NCBI RefSeq assembly: GCF_000473325.1
Contig: NZ_KI421513.1
Coordinates: forward strand, 3,456,585 to 3,520,584
Origin: Leisingera caerulea DSM 24564
GTDB taxonomy: Bacteria > Pseudomonadota > Alphaproteobacteria > Rhodobacterales > Rhodobacteraceae
Reading direction: 5' to 3'
Length of the DNA stretch: 64,000 bases
Below, one piece after another: positions 16,559 through 25,026 of this stretch (positions are counted from its first letter, which is position 1; every line of letters begins with the position of its first letter). The notes under the pieces were generated by a model that was not told the DNA's origin, made no database searches, and saw only the letters and a list, made by a program, of their open reading frames with translations. A program made the translations under genes and the position numbers.

Positions 16559-17795
16559 CCTGTCCGCCCTCCATCTGCCCGCCCTCAGTGCGGCATGGGG
16601 GCGGGGTTTCTGCGGGCAGCCCCAGCAGCTGCCGCTTTTCCGCGGGTGTGAGGAAATCTGCGGAAATGATGCGCCGCCACTGCGCCTCGCGCTCGGCCGC
16701 CAAGGCGGGCAGTTGGTCGAGGTCGGGCTTCAGGCACAGCTCTTCGCCGGTCCAGGCGGCCAGCCAGCCGGACAGCGCGGCGGTGACCTTGGACACCAGG
16801 GGCAGCACGGTCAGCCGGTAGAAGGCGCGGTGAGCCTCCTGATAGTTGGCGTAGGTAGCATCGCCGGGGATGCCAAGGAGCATCGGCGGCACCCCGAAGG
16901 CCAGCGCGATTTCGCGGGCGGCGGTGTCCTTGGTCTTTTGGAATTCCATGTCAGAAGGCGAGAAGCCCATCGGCTTCCAGTCCAGTCCGCCCTCCAGCAC
17001 CATCGGGCGGCCGGCATTCTGGGCACCCTGGAAATTTGTTTGAATTTCTTCGCTTAGATGGCGGAATTGATCGTCGGACATTTGGCCCTGACCGTCGGAG
17101 CCGGTCCAGACCAGCGCGCCAGAGGGTCGGGCCGCATTATCCAAGAGCGCCTTGGACCAGCGGGAGGCGGCGTTGTGGACGTCAATCGCCATCGCCGCCG
17201 ATTGCAGGGCTGAGAGGCCATAGTGGTCATCCTGCGGGTGGAAGCTCTTGATATGGCAGACCGGGGATTTGCCCGGCTCGTGTGCGAAGCGGTGTTTGCG
17301 CCCGCCCACCACGTAATCAAAGCCTGCGGGCCAGCCGTCCGGGCCGGGCACCACGTTCATCCGGTCGGAGCGCAGCACATGCAGTTCTGCGGGGCTGGCG
17401 TCCTCTGTCGCGACCATTTCGATATAGGCGTTGCCAGAGAGCAGAAGGTGGCCGTAGAGCGCCTCCAGCATCTCAGCCTGGGTCTGGGCCGGGTTGGGAC
17501 GGGCCAGCAGCGCCAGCCAGGGGTGGGTGTCAAAGCGCTGGCGGCTGTCTTGCAGCACCAGCGGCACGGCGGCGGCGGCCTCTGCGATCAGGCGGATCAC
17601 CCGGTGGGTGACCGGATTGCCGGCAAAGCCGCTGCGGGTCAGAGAGACGGTGTCGCGCGGGCTCCAGGCGATGCGGCCGGCGCCGTGCCAGGAGACCACG
17701 CGGGCGGTCTGGCTGGCCTTCTGTTCCAGGCCCGGGTTTTTGGGGTCCGGTTTCCGGGGGTCCGGCGTTTTGCGCCGCAGCAGGTCAAAGACCAT
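16551..17795 (-). CDS. GTA portal protein (RcGTA g3-like), 414 aa
   Basis: HK97-type portal, the dodecameric channel at one head vertex. HRVIRLIAEAAAAVPLVLQDS, LYGHLLLSGNAYIEMV and ALAFGVPPMLLGIPGDATYANYQEA (core GVPPMLLGIPGD) are family motifs. ATG 17795 is preceded by TGAGGAGCGGACC. The 298-base gap to the terminase gene holds a REP-like element and a 49-base motif also found upstream of g1. Confidence 0.94.
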   Translation of the reverse strand: MVFDLLRRKTPDPRKPDPKNPGLEQKASQTARVVSWHGAGRIAWSPRDTVSLTRSGFAGNPVTHRVIRLIAEAAAAVPLVLQDSRQRFDTHPWLALLARPNPAQTQAEMLEALYGHLLLSGNAYIEMVATEDASPAELHVLRSDRMNVVPGPDGWPAGFDYVVGGRKHRFAHEPGKSPVCHIKSFHPQDDHYGLSALQSAAMAIDVHNAASRWSKALLDNAARPSGALVWTGSDGQGQMSDDQFRHLSEEIQTNFQGAQNAGRPMVLEGGLDWKPMGFSPSDMEFQKTKDTAAREIALAFGVPPMLLGIPGDATYANYQEAHRAFYRLTVLPLVSKVTAALSGWLAAWTGEELCLKPDLDQLPALAAEREAQWRRIISADFLTPAEKRQLLGLPAETPPPCRTEGGQMEGGQDD

Positions 17796-17892
17796 GGTCC
17801 GCTCCTCAGGTTGTTCCTATCCGGCGCTGCTGGCCCTGTGGGGCTGGTGCGCCTTTGCTGAGGATCATTAGTGGCAGAAAGGGCTGAAGATC

Positions 17893-17942
17893 TGGGAAGC
17901 GGTGCGTACGGCGGGGGCGCAACACCCACCCGCAAGGCACTG
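17893..17942 (-). repeat. Repeated 49-base motif, copy upstream of the portal gene
   Basis: About 80 percent identical to 19880-19928 by eye, with the shared core TGGGAAG(T/C)GGTGCG on the plus strand followed by matching blocks (CGCAAC, CCCGCA, CAC). The two copies lie in the same orientation 100-150 bases upstream of g3 and g1. It could be a dispersed intergenic element or a regulator site. Confidence 0.5.
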
Positions 17943-18021
17943 TGATTATTCACTTTTGATGAGTTTTACCCGGTGTTGCGAAGTGCTTAGGGCGGCGCCC
18001 GTCCCGACGAGGAGGAAGCGA

Positions 18022-18076
18022 AGCGCCCGCCCCGTGGGGGGCGGGACGGGCGCTGCCCGGCCTGGCGGCCGGGCGG
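18022..18076 (+). repeat. REP-like double hairpin copy 3, between terminase and portal
   Basis: On the plus strand AGCGCCCG pairs with CGGGCGCT around an inner C/G-rich stem, then CCCGGCCTGGCGGCCGGG forms the second hairpin. Same design and spacing as copies at 9415 and 12959, but opposite orientation. Confidence 0.75.
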
Positions 18077-18093
18077 TCAGCTTTGGGATGGGG

Positions 18094-19509
18094 CTATAAG
18101 ACCCGCACCTGCGGCCTGCGCAGGTTGGCAGCGGGCTGGATGATCAGCTCATGCAGGGCCCAGACCAGCGCATCGACCCGGTCGGGCGAGCCGCTGCCGC
18201 AGTAGCCCTGCGGGGTCATCTGGCACATCTGGTCTTCCAGATCTCCAAGCCCCGGCAGGTGAAACACCCGGCCCTGTTCGTAGAGTGCTGCCACCGGTTC
18301 GGCTCGGGCGGATTTGCCCTTCTTCGCGTGCAGGGCGCGGAACGGCACCAGCGGGTCGGCCTGGCGCAGCACGGTCTCCACCAGGGCGCCGCCCTGGTTG
18401 ACCTCTGCCACCACCCTTTCGGCACCAAACCTGTCGCGGGCGGCGATCACCGCCTGCGCCCAGGCGAGCGGTCCGTAACCCTGGACGGTGCAATCCGCCA
18501 GCACATAGGCCTGCCAGTCCTGCGGCGGGCCGTGGGTGATCGCGCCCGCCACCACGATGCCGCAGGCATCCGAGTCCTTGCCGGCACTCACCGCCGGGTC
18601 GACGGCCACCACCACCCGGTCCAAGGGTGGCGGTTCTGCCACCTGGGCTTCCACCAGTGCCGCGGTGGTCCAGAGCGCGCCCTGGATGTCCGACAGCATC
18701 ACCCCGTCCAGCTCCTGCCTGCCCAGCCGGGTGCCGGCGTAACGTGCGCGCACCTCCGTTAGGAATGAGGGCGCGAGGTTGGCGCGGTTGGCCTCAGTCG
18801 GGGCGTGGGTGGTGACGGTGCTGGGCGAGGCCAGGAGGCGTTTCAGCACGGGCGCGTTGCGGGGCGTGGTGGTGACGCAGACGCGCGGGTCCTGGCCCAG
18901 GCGCAGGGCAAATTGCAGCATGTCCCAGCTCTCCTGTCCCTTTCGCCACTTTGCCAGCTCATCCGCCCAGGCGGCGTCGAACTGGGGGCCGCGCAATGCC
19001 TCGGGATCGTGGGCGGAGAACGCCTGCGCCTCGGCGCCATTGGGCCAGATCAGCTTGCGCTCCGACGCTTTCCACTTGGGGCGGCGGTCGGGGGGCGAAC
19101 AGGCCAGGATGCCACTGTCGCCGTGGATCATCACGTCGCGCACCTGGTCATAGGTTTCCGCCACCAGCGCGATGCGGCGGGCGGTGCCGGGGTCGTGCGG
19201 GCGGGCCCCTTCGGCCAGCGAGCGGACCCATTCGGCCCCTGCCCGCGTCTTGCCCGCGCCGCGGCCGCCCAGGATCACCCAGGCGCGCCAGCCGCCATCC
19301 GGCGGGCGCTGGTGATCCAGCGCCCAGATGTGGAACAGATGCGGCAGCGCGCAGAGCGATTTGCGGTCCAGCTCATCCAAGAAGAAGCTCAGGAGCGAGG
19401 GCGGCACGCAGGCGAGAAAGTCCGCATTCGACAGCTGCGCGCGCCGCGCCGAGATCGAGTTCGTGCTCGGATTTGAGCATACGGGCGAATTCGGTGCTTT
19501 GTTCTGCAA
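18094..19509 (-). CDS. GTA terminase large subunit (RcGTA g2-like), up to 471 aa
   Basis: Packaging ATPase and nuclease that fills GTA heads with host DNA. LGGRGAGKTRAGAEW is the Walker A region, ARRIALVAETYDQVRD follows, and VVAVDPAVSAGKDSDACGIV starts the RNase H-like nuclease domain with its acidic residue. The only ATG in the N-terminal region is at 19509, inside g1, giving a 137-base overlap; a later non-ATG start is possible, but no ribosome site was found. Homologues begin about a dozen residues before the LSNADFL segment, so a long overlap seems real. Confidence 0.92.
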   Translation of the reverse strand: MQNKAPNSPVCSNPSTNSISARRAQLSNADFLACVPPSLLSFFLDELDRKSLCALPHLFHIWALDHQRPPDGGWRAWVILGGRGAGKTRAGAEWVRSLAEGARPHDPGTARRIALVAETYDQVRDVMIHGDSGILACSPPDRRPKWKASERKLIWPNGAEAQAFSAHDPEALRGPQFDAAWADELAKWRKGQESWDMLQFALRLGQDPRVCVTTTPRNAPVLKRLLASPSTVTTHAPTEANRANLAPSFLTEVRARYAGTRLGRQELDGVMLSDIQGALWTTAALVEAQVAEPPPLDRVVVAVDPAVSAGKDSDACGIVVAGAITHGPPQDWQAYVLADCTVQGYGPLAWAQAVIAARDRFGAERVVAEVNQGGALVETVLRQADPLVPFRALHAKKGKSARAEPVAALYEQGRVFHLPGLGDLEDQMCQMTPQGYCGSGSPDRVDALVWALHELIIQPAANLRRPQVRVL

Positions 19510-19741
19510 TGACTTTCTCCACTTTCTGGCAGTCCCGGATCAGCCCTTCAAGCTTGCTGATCTGTCCCTTGGCGCCGGTGGCTTCGTCGCCGCCGGTGGT
19601 TTCGAGCTGCTCCCGGAGCTCCTCCGCCTCGTTTCTCAGACGGTGAATGCTCTCCTGCAGCGAGCGCAGGAGATCGGCGGTGAAATGCACCTGCCGCTGC
19701 AGCACGGCGGCGCCGTCCTGATCGTGTGTGTTATCTGTCAT
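19373..19741 (-). CDS. GTA small terminase (RcGTA g1-like), 122 aa
   Basis: First gene of the GTA operon, in the position of the RcGTA small terminase g1. ATG 19741 follows GAGG at a distance of 11 bases; the frame is open 27 codons further upstream, across the promoter, which argues against a longer protein. The protein is helical and charged with a strong coiled-coil stretch (ESIHRLRNEAEELREQLE). Specific DNA recognition is not expected in GTAs, which package random host DNA. Confidence 0.8.
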   Translation of the reverse strand: MTDNTHDQDGAAVLQRQVHFTADLLRSLQESIHRLRNEAEELREQLETTGGDEATGAKGQISKLEGLIRDCQKVEKVIAEQSTEFARMLKSEHELDLGAARAAVECGLSRLRAALAPELLLG

Positions 19742-19844
19742 GGGTTGCTCTGCCTCATGCGTTATTGTCCGCACGAGAGAAAGACAGGACGGCCACCGGT
19801 GGAGGGGTCCGGGGCCGTCCATGTTTCTTCCAGCTGCCTTACAA

Positions 19845-19873
19845 CCTATACGTGATTATGCTGGAAAAGTCAA
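19845..19873 (-). promoter_or_regulatory. Promoter of the GTA cluster
   Basis: Minus-strand TTGACT (19868-19873) and TATAGG (19845-19850) with exactly 17 bases between them, about 105 bases before the g1 start. It is the only good sigma70-type promoter seen for the 14-kb unit. The long leader leaves room for activator control; GafA-type activation is known for RcGTA, but no site is proven here. Confidence 0.7.
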
Positions 19874-19879
19874 GGGTTA

Positions 19880-19928
19880 TGGGAAGTGGTGCGAACGGTG
19901 GGTCCGCAACGCCCCGCCCGCAGGTCAC
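19880..19928 (-). repeat. Repeated 49-base motif, copy upstream of g1
   Basis: Partner of 17893-17942. It directly abuts the -35 box of the GTA promoter and overlaps the stop codon of the VOC gene. Confidence 0.5.
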
Positions 19929-20701
19929 CTGGACGGGCTGGCCGGCATGTCGCTCAGCATGGCCAGCGCACCGCCAGGATCGCGCAGGACGACGCTGTGC
20001 ACCGCGCCATTCTTAACTGAGCCGCGGTTCAAGATGCACGCCCCATTGGCCTCTGCAGCGCTCTGCGCCTCCTCCAGCGCGGCGATCCGGATGCTTGGCA
20101 CCCAGATAGCTTGCACGCCTGTCCCCCAGTCCGGCTGTTGCAGGACTGCGGTCAGGCCGCCAGAGGGGCCGGAGATGGCAAGGCCGCCCTGCCCCAGTGT
20201 CCGGGGCTCAGCAGCCTGCCACCCCAAAACCTCGCTGTAAAATACACCGGGAAAGGCGCCAGTGTCCGACAGGTAGACTTCAGGTCCGAACTGCCGGCGC
20301 GGTACAGGAAAGCTGTGGCGCGACAGCGAGACCCCGATCAGCGCGCCCAGCGGGTCACGGATAACCGCGTTGCGCCCGACGCCTGGAACTTCGAAGGGGT
20401 GCCTGACGATACTGCCGCCATGCAACTCCGCCTGGTGCAGCGCGGCGTCCACATCGGGGACTTCGACATAGGCGAGCCAGCCCTCTGCCACTCCGCGCGG
20501 CGCCGGTACAATACCGGCCCCGGCCTCATCGCCGGAAAGGGCGAGAACGAAATCCTTCGCGCCACCGCCCCACGCGAAGTCCGTGGAGTGCTCAATCACA
20601 TAGCTCCACCCCGCGACGCACTTGTAGAACGCCATTGCGCGGTCCGTGTCTGACGTGAACAGGTCGTGCCAGACGACCTGGCCGGTTTTTGACATGCTCA
20701 T
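19925..20701 (-). CDS. Two-domain VOC family protein, 258 aa
   Basis: Contains two vicinal-oxygen-chelate modules (about 8-125 and 135-250): GQVVWHDLFTSDTDRAMAFY and later GVFYSEVLGWQAAEP, each followed by a paired beta strand (GAHSVVLRDPGGA-like end). Such proteins include glyoxalase-type enzymes and bleomycin-binding proteins; substrate unknown. Residue H12 in module one is a possible metal ligand. It ends directly at the GTA promoter region and starts four bases after the rsgA stop, so rsgA and this gene may be one transcript. Confidence 0.82.
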   Translation of the reverse strand: MSMSKTGQVVWHDLFTSDTDRAMAFYKCVAGWSYVIEHSTDFAWGGGAKDFVLALSGDEAGAGIVPAPRGVAEGWLAYVEVPDVDAALHQAELHGGSIVRHPFEVPGVGRNAVIRDPLGALIGVSLSRHSFPVPRRQFGPEVYLSDTGAFPGVFYSEVLGWQAAEPRTLGQGGLAISGPSGGLTAVLQQPDWGTGVQAIWVPSIRIAALEEAQSAAEANGACILNRGSVKNGAVHSVVLRDPGGALAMLSDMPASPSR

Positions 20702-20705
20702 CGGT

Positions 20706-21788
20706 TCACCTCCGGCTCTCTTTCAGTTTCTTAACGCCGCGCACCATCTTTCCAAAAGCCTTGTCCCTGGACCTGCGTTCGGCAAGGCTGGCTGAATTGA
20801 AGGCGTTTTCCGCCTTGAGCTTGCGCCACCGGGCAAGCCGGGAGGCGTCGATTGCGCCCTGTTCAATGGCTTGCGCGACTGCGCAGCCCGGTTCCGTATC
20901 GTGCTTGCAATCCTTGAACCGGCATCCAAGCGACAACTGCTGTATATCGGCGAAAACGTCGTCAATTCCGGCTTCGGCATCCGTCAGCTGCAATTCCCGC
21001 ATGCCTGGGGTATCCAGGATCATGCAGCCGTTTGGCATGGAATGAAGCTCGCGGCGCGTTGTGGTGTGCCGGCCCTTGGAGTCGTCTTCACGGATTTCCT
21101 GCGTGTCTATCGTCTGGCTGTTCAAGAGAGCATTGGCGAGGGTGGATTTCCCGACGCCTGACGACCCCAGAAACGCAACTGTTTTCCCTGGCTTGCACCA
21201 GGCTGCGAGCACGCTTTGAGGTTCATCGCCGCGCGCGTCCAGCGCCACGGCTTCAACCGTGTCCGAGATCGTGCGGGCAGCATCAAGGTAGGTCTGCGGG
21301 TCCGCAACCTGGTCCGCCTTGGTCAAGACGATCACCGGCGTGATCCGCGCCTCGAAGGCCAGGGCGATATACCGTTCGAACCGCGGCACGTTGAAATCCT
21401 GGTTGCAGGATGAAACGATAAAGGCCGTGTCGATGTTTGCGGCGATCAGCTGCTCGTCCCGGCCGGTGCCGGGCGCACGCCGCTTGATCAGGCTGCTTCT
21501 GTTAAGCACCCGGCTGGAGTGCGGCCGGGTGCGATCCAGCAGCAGCCAGTCGCCGACAGTCACATCCTGCCGGGGCGGAAGGGTGGTGTCGATGCTGTCG
21601 CCGAGAACGTGCAGCGCATTGCGATGCACCTGGACGACGCGGACGGGCGGTGTGGCGTCGAAGTCTTCTATGCCGATTTGCTGTGAAAAGAACGGTTGCC
21701 AGCCGAGAGCCTGAAGAGGCGTTACACGGCTGCTTGAACCGCCGTCACGGTGACTGAGCGGAAGAAATTGGGAATAGTCCCGTACCAT
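20706..21788 (-). CDS. rsgA: Ribosome small subunit-dependent GTPase A, 360 aa
   Basis: Circularly permuted GTPase that assists late maturation of the 30S subunit. The G motifs appear in permuted order: TKAD (G4), GSSGVGKST (G1, Walker A), then DTPGM (G3). An N-terminal OB-fold-like part (about 45-110) and a C-terminal zinc knuckle (CRFKDCKHDTEPGC) complete the family plan. Followed by the VOC gene four bases later. Confidence 0.93.
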   Translation of the reverse strand: MVRDYSQFLPLSHRDGGSSSRVTPLQALGWQPFFSQQIGIEDFDATPPVRVVQVHRNALHVLGDSIDTTLPPRQDVTVGDWLLLDRTRPHSSRVLNRSSLIKRRAPGTGRDEQLIAANIDTAFIVSSCNQDFNVPRFERYIALAFEARITPVIVLTKADQVADPQTYLDAARTISDTVEAVALDARGDEPQSVLAAWCKPGKTVAFLGSSGVGKSTLANALLNSQTIDTQEIREDDSKGRHTTTRRELHSMPNGCMILDTPGMRELQLTDAEAGIDDVFADIQQLSLGCRFKDCKHDTEPGCAVAQAIEQGAIDASRLARWRKLKAENAFNSASLAERRSRDKAFGKMVRGVKKLKESRR

Positions 21789-22115
21789 TGGGGTAGGCTT
21801 TCATGTCTGGAATGCGGGCATCGCCCGGCAAAAAGTAAGGAAACGCTGCAACCCTCCATTCACCGCCACGCTGCCGTGGTGGTGGTATTCAATGAGAGGT
21901 ATTGCACTGGGAGGCTTGCTGCCTCCCCTCCTTACCGGGACATAAAATCTCCATTCATCCGGTACGGGATGTAGGGCGGCGGCGCACAGGACGCAACCGC
22001 AAACACCTGAAAAACGTGTTTACTGAAAAGTGGAGCAGCTGCCTGCTGTGGTGTCCGGCCATGCAAAAGGGCGCCACCCGGCGCCCTTTTCTGTTTCTGC
22101 CCTGCCCTCGCAGCC
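21789..22115. other. Intergenic region between rsgA and mltG
   Basis: 327 bases with no supported gene. It must hold the rsgA promoter; no clear -35/-10 pair was found. The left-reading mltG terminator lies at 22065-22090. Confidence 0.4.
22065..22090 (-). terminator. Rho-independent terminator after mltG
   Basis: AAAGGGCGCC pairs with GGCGCCCTTT around ACCC, with T runs on both sides, about 25 bases after the mltG stop. It can work in both directions. Confidence 0.8.
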
Positions 22116-23273
22116 TCAGTTGCTCTGCTTCTGCTGGGCTTCGATCTCGCGCCATTTGGCGACGTTCCTGTTGTGCTCGTCCAGTGTCTCGGCAAAGGCG
22201 TGGCCGCCGGTGCCGTCGGCAACGAAGAACACGTAATCCGTGCTCTCGGGGTTCACTGCGGCCTCCAGGCTGGCCATGCCGGGGTTGGCGATGGGCGTGG
22301 GCGGCAGGCCCTCGATCACATAGGTGTTCCAGGGGGTGGCCTTGCGCAGCTCGCTTTGGCGCAGGCCGCGGCCCAGGATGCCCTCACCCTTGGTGACGCC
22401 ATAGATCACCGTCGGGTCCGTCTGCAGGCGCATGCCGCGGTTCAGGCGGTTGGTGAAGACCGAGGCCACCACACCGCGCTCGGAGGCGACGCCGGTTTCC
22501 TTCTCGATGATCGAGGCCAGGATCAGCATCTCCTCAGGCGTCTTGACGGCAGCGTCGTCCGCGCGGCCTTCCCAGGCGGCGTTGATGCGCAGCATCTGGC
22601 GCTCCTGCATCTCAGCCAACACGGCGGCGCGTTGGGTGCCGGGGGTGACCTCATAGCTGTCAGGCGCCAGGAGGCCCTCTGCCGGGCGCTCGCCGGGGTC
22701 GCCGTCCAACACGTCCATCGCCTTCAGCGCCTCGACCACCTGCCAGCTGGTCACGCCTTCGGCCAGCGCGATGCGGTAGCGGGTGTCGGCGTCCTGGCGG
22801 GTTTCCGTGTACTCGGCGGGAACCTCATCCACTCCAAGGACGAATTCCGCCTTCTCCTCGAACTTGTTCGTCGCCGGATCCAGCTCGCGCACTTCGGCCT
22901 GGGTGCGGGTCACGCCGATGCGGTAGACGATTTCGGTGCCGCAGGTGGAGGCGCCGGAATGGGTGATCTCGTCGACGATCCGCTCCATCGAGGCGCCCGG
23001 CGCCACCAGGAAGCTGCCGGCCTTCAGCTGGCCGGTCTTCTCGCTGTATTTGGCGCCAAGGCGGAAGATGGTGCCGGAGGTGACTGCGCCCTGTTCCTCC
23101 AGGTCGCGGCTGACGCGCGCCATGTTGGAGCCGCGCTCCACCCGCAGGCAGATGGCGGTGTCCAGCGGGCCGTCAGCCGTATACTGCGACTGCCCCCACA
23201 GGATGAGGCCGCCCAGCAGGAACAGGGCGGCGATCAGGACAGTCAGCATGTTTGAGGCGAGGCTGCGCCACAT
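22116..23273 (-). CDS. mltG: Endolytic peptidoglycan transglycosylase MltG, 385 aa
   Basis: Inner-membrane YceG/MltG protein that cuts nascent glycan strands. One N-terminal membrane segment (about 8-26, MLTVLIAALFLLGGLILWG), then a LysM-like part, then the YceG catalytic domain: ASIIEKETGVASERGVVASVF carries the catalytic Glu (IEKETG), NRGMRLQTDPTVIYG follows. Its ATG overlaps the fabF stop by one base (TGATG), indicating coupled translation, the same order as in many bacteria. Confidence 0.94.
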   Translation of the reverse strand: MWRSLASNMLTVLIAALFLLGGLILWGQSQYTADGPLDTAICLRVERGSNMARVSRDLEEQGAVTSGTIFRLGAKYSEKTGQLKAGSFLVAPGASMERIVDEITHSGASTCGTEIVYRIGVTRTQAEVRELDPATNKFEEKAEFVLGVDEVPAEYTETRQDADTRYRIALAEGVTSWQVVEALKAMDVLDGDPGERPAEGLLAPDSYEVTPGTQRAAVLAEMQERQMLRINAAWEGRADDAAVKTPEEMLILASIIEKETGVASERGVVASVFTNRLNRGMRLQTDPTVIYGVTKGEGILGRGLRQSELRKATPWNTYVIEGLPPTPIANPGMASLEAAVNPESTDYVFFVADGTGGHAFAETLDEHNRNVAKWREIEAQQKQSN

Positions 23274-24538
23274 CAGTCAGGTTTCCCGAAGATCACCGAC
23301 GCGTTGGTGCCGCCAAAGCCGAAGGAGTTCGACAGCGCCACGCTGATTTCACGCTCGCGTTTGGCGTTGGGGGCCAGGTCGACCGGGGTTTCAACCGCAG
23401 GGGTGTCGAGGTTGATGGTCGGCGGCGCCACCTGGTCGCGGATCGCCAGGATCGAGAAGATCGCCTCGATCGCGCCGGCCGCGCCCAAGAGGTGGCCGGT
23501 GGCGGATTTGGTCGAGGACATGGTGACATTGGCGGCGTGGTTGCCCAGCAGCCGCTCCACTGCACCCAGTTCGATGGTGTCGGCCATGGTCGAGGTGCCG
23601 TGCGCGTTGATATAGTCAACCGCCGACGGCTCCAGGCCCGCGTTCTTCAGGGCTGCGCGCATCGAACGCTCGCCGCCTTCGCCGTCCTCGGAGGGGGCGG
23701 TGATGTGATAGGCGTCGCCCGACAGGCCATAGCCCAGCACCTCGGCATAGATCTTGGCGCCGCGGGCCTTGGCGTGCTCGTAGTCTTCCAGCACCACGAT
23801 GCCGGCGCCCTCGCCCATGACAAAGCCGTCACGGTCGGCGTCATAGGGGCGCGAGGCTTTCTTGGGGTCGTCCGCGTATTTAGTCGACAGCGCCTTGCAC
23901 GCGTTAAAGCCCGCGATGCCGATCTCGCAGATCGCCGCCTCGGCGCCGCCCGCGATCATCACGTCGGCGTCGCCGGATTTGATCAGGCGGGCCGCGTCGC
24001 CGATGGCGTGGGCGCCGGTCGAACAGGCGGTCACGACGGAGTGGTTCGGGCCTTTGAAGCCGAAACGGATCGAGACCTGGCCGGAGATCAGGTTGATCAG
24101 TGCGCCGGGGATAAAGAACGGCGACACCCGGCGGGGGCCTTTTTCCTTGATCATCACGGCAGTGTCGGCGATCGACGACAGGCCACCGATGCCGGAGCCG
24201 ATCATCACGCCGGTGCGCAGGCGGCTTTCCTCATCCTCGGGCGTCCAGCCGGCGTCGCGCACAGCCATGTCCGCGGCAGCGATGCCGTAGAGGATGAAGT
24301 CGTCAATTTTCTTCTGGTCTTTCTTGGCAACCCAGTCGTCCGGGTTGAACGTGCCGCCGCTGCCATCGCCGCGCGGAACCTCGCAGGCATAGGTCGTGGT
24401 CACGCCGCTTGCTTCGGCGTCAAACTGAGTGATGGGGCCCGCGCCCGACTGGCCGTCCAGCAACCGGGTCCAGCTTTCCTCGACTCCGCTGGCCAGAGGG
24501 GTAACCAGGCCCAGTCCGGTGACAACTACTCGACGCAT
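23273..24538 (-). CDS. fabF: Beta-ketoacyl-ACP synthase II, 421 aa
   Basis: Condensing enzyme of fatty-acid elongation, acting on malonyl-ACP and acyl-ACP. VTACSTGAHAIG holds the nucleophilic Cys; YINAHGTSTMADTIEL and SSTKSATGHLLGAAGA hold the two catalytic His residues. ATG 24538 gives the usual MRRVVVTGLG start; the 49 extra upstream codons are rejected. Unlike in many relatives it is not next to acpP: two PilZ genes and a HisA-like gene lie between. Confidence 0.96.
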   Translation of the reverse strand: MRRVVVTGLGLVTPLASGVEESWTRLLDGQSGAGPITQFDAEASGVTTTYACEVPRGDGSGGTFNPDDWVAKKDQKKIDDFILYGIAAADMAVRDAGWTPEDEESRLRTGVMIGSGIGGLSSIADTAVMIKEKGPRRVSPFFIPGALINLISGQVSIRFGFKGPNHSVVTACSTGAHAIGDAARLIKSGDADVMIAGGAEAAICEIGIAGFNACKALSTKYADDPKKASRPYDADRDGFVMGEGAGIVVLEDYEHAKARGAKIYAEVLGYGLSGDAYHITAPSEDGEGGERSMRAALKNAGLEPSAVDYINAHGTSTMADTIELGAVERLLGNHAANVTMSSTKSATGHLLGAAGAIEAIFSILAIRDQVAPPTINLDTPAVETPVDLAPNAKREREISVALSNSFGFGGTNASVIFGKPD

Positions 24539-24573
24539 TCCTTGCTCTCCTTTGCCTCGGCAATCCGTCCGTC

Positions 24574-24603
24574 CAAATAGCTTGGAATGGCCGGCAGGTG
24601 CAA
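24574..24603 (-). promoter_or_regulatory. Likely fabF promoter
   Basis: Minus-strand TTGCAC (24598-24603) and TATTTG (24574-24579), 18-base spacer, about 35 bases before the fabF ATG. Moderately good match to the sigma70 consensus. Confidence 0.45.
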
Positions 24604-24639
24604 GAGCGGGCTGGCAGCAGCCGTGACGCGGCGGAAAAC

Positions 24640-24793
24640 CGGTTGTCACAACAATTTTAGATTGCGGGAACCTTTGGTTAACCACTCAGGTTTAGGTTGA
24701 AGCTATCAAAACGCGAAACTCGGCGTCCGTCCTCCAGGATTGCCAAAGCGGGCTGGAGCTCTGGGCCTTTTGTCTCCAGCCCGCGTTTTTTTT
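24640..24793 (+). ncRNA. Candidate small RNA ending in a strong terminator
   Basis: Plus-strand GCGGGCTGGAG and CTCCAGCCCGC (11-base perfect stem, 24748-24758 and 24774-24784) followed by eight T is a textbook terminator, yet no plus-strand protein gene precedes it. The DNA before it has an exposed CCTCC element (24731-24735), a feature of several alphaproteobacterial small RNAs. The 5' end is a guess and no convincing promoter was found, so only the terminator is certain. Confidence 0.4.
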
Positions 24794-25026
24794 GCTGCGC
24801 TTGCTGCCGTTCCTGATCCAAAGCGGACCGGCCCTGGCTCAGCGGCTGAAAAGCGGTCTTTCTTCTTTCTCCGCATTTACGCGTTTTGCCGCTGTGCCGC
24901 GCGGCGGAGGGCGCCATGGCTGCTGCCGCCGCAAGGTTTTCGCACGCCGCGGCCGCCGCGTTAACCGCCCATTCGCTTCTTTGCGGCATTCTGCTGTTCT
25001 CGAAGGATTTGAGGAACGACCCCGCC

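Noticed and set aside
17639..17953. 104-codon minus-strand frame across the portal start
   Set aside because: Overlaps the portal gene in another frame and arises from the GC-rich repeat motif region.
22173..24580. Plus-strand frames of 360 and 442 codons
   Set aside because: Antisense shadows of mltG and fabF.
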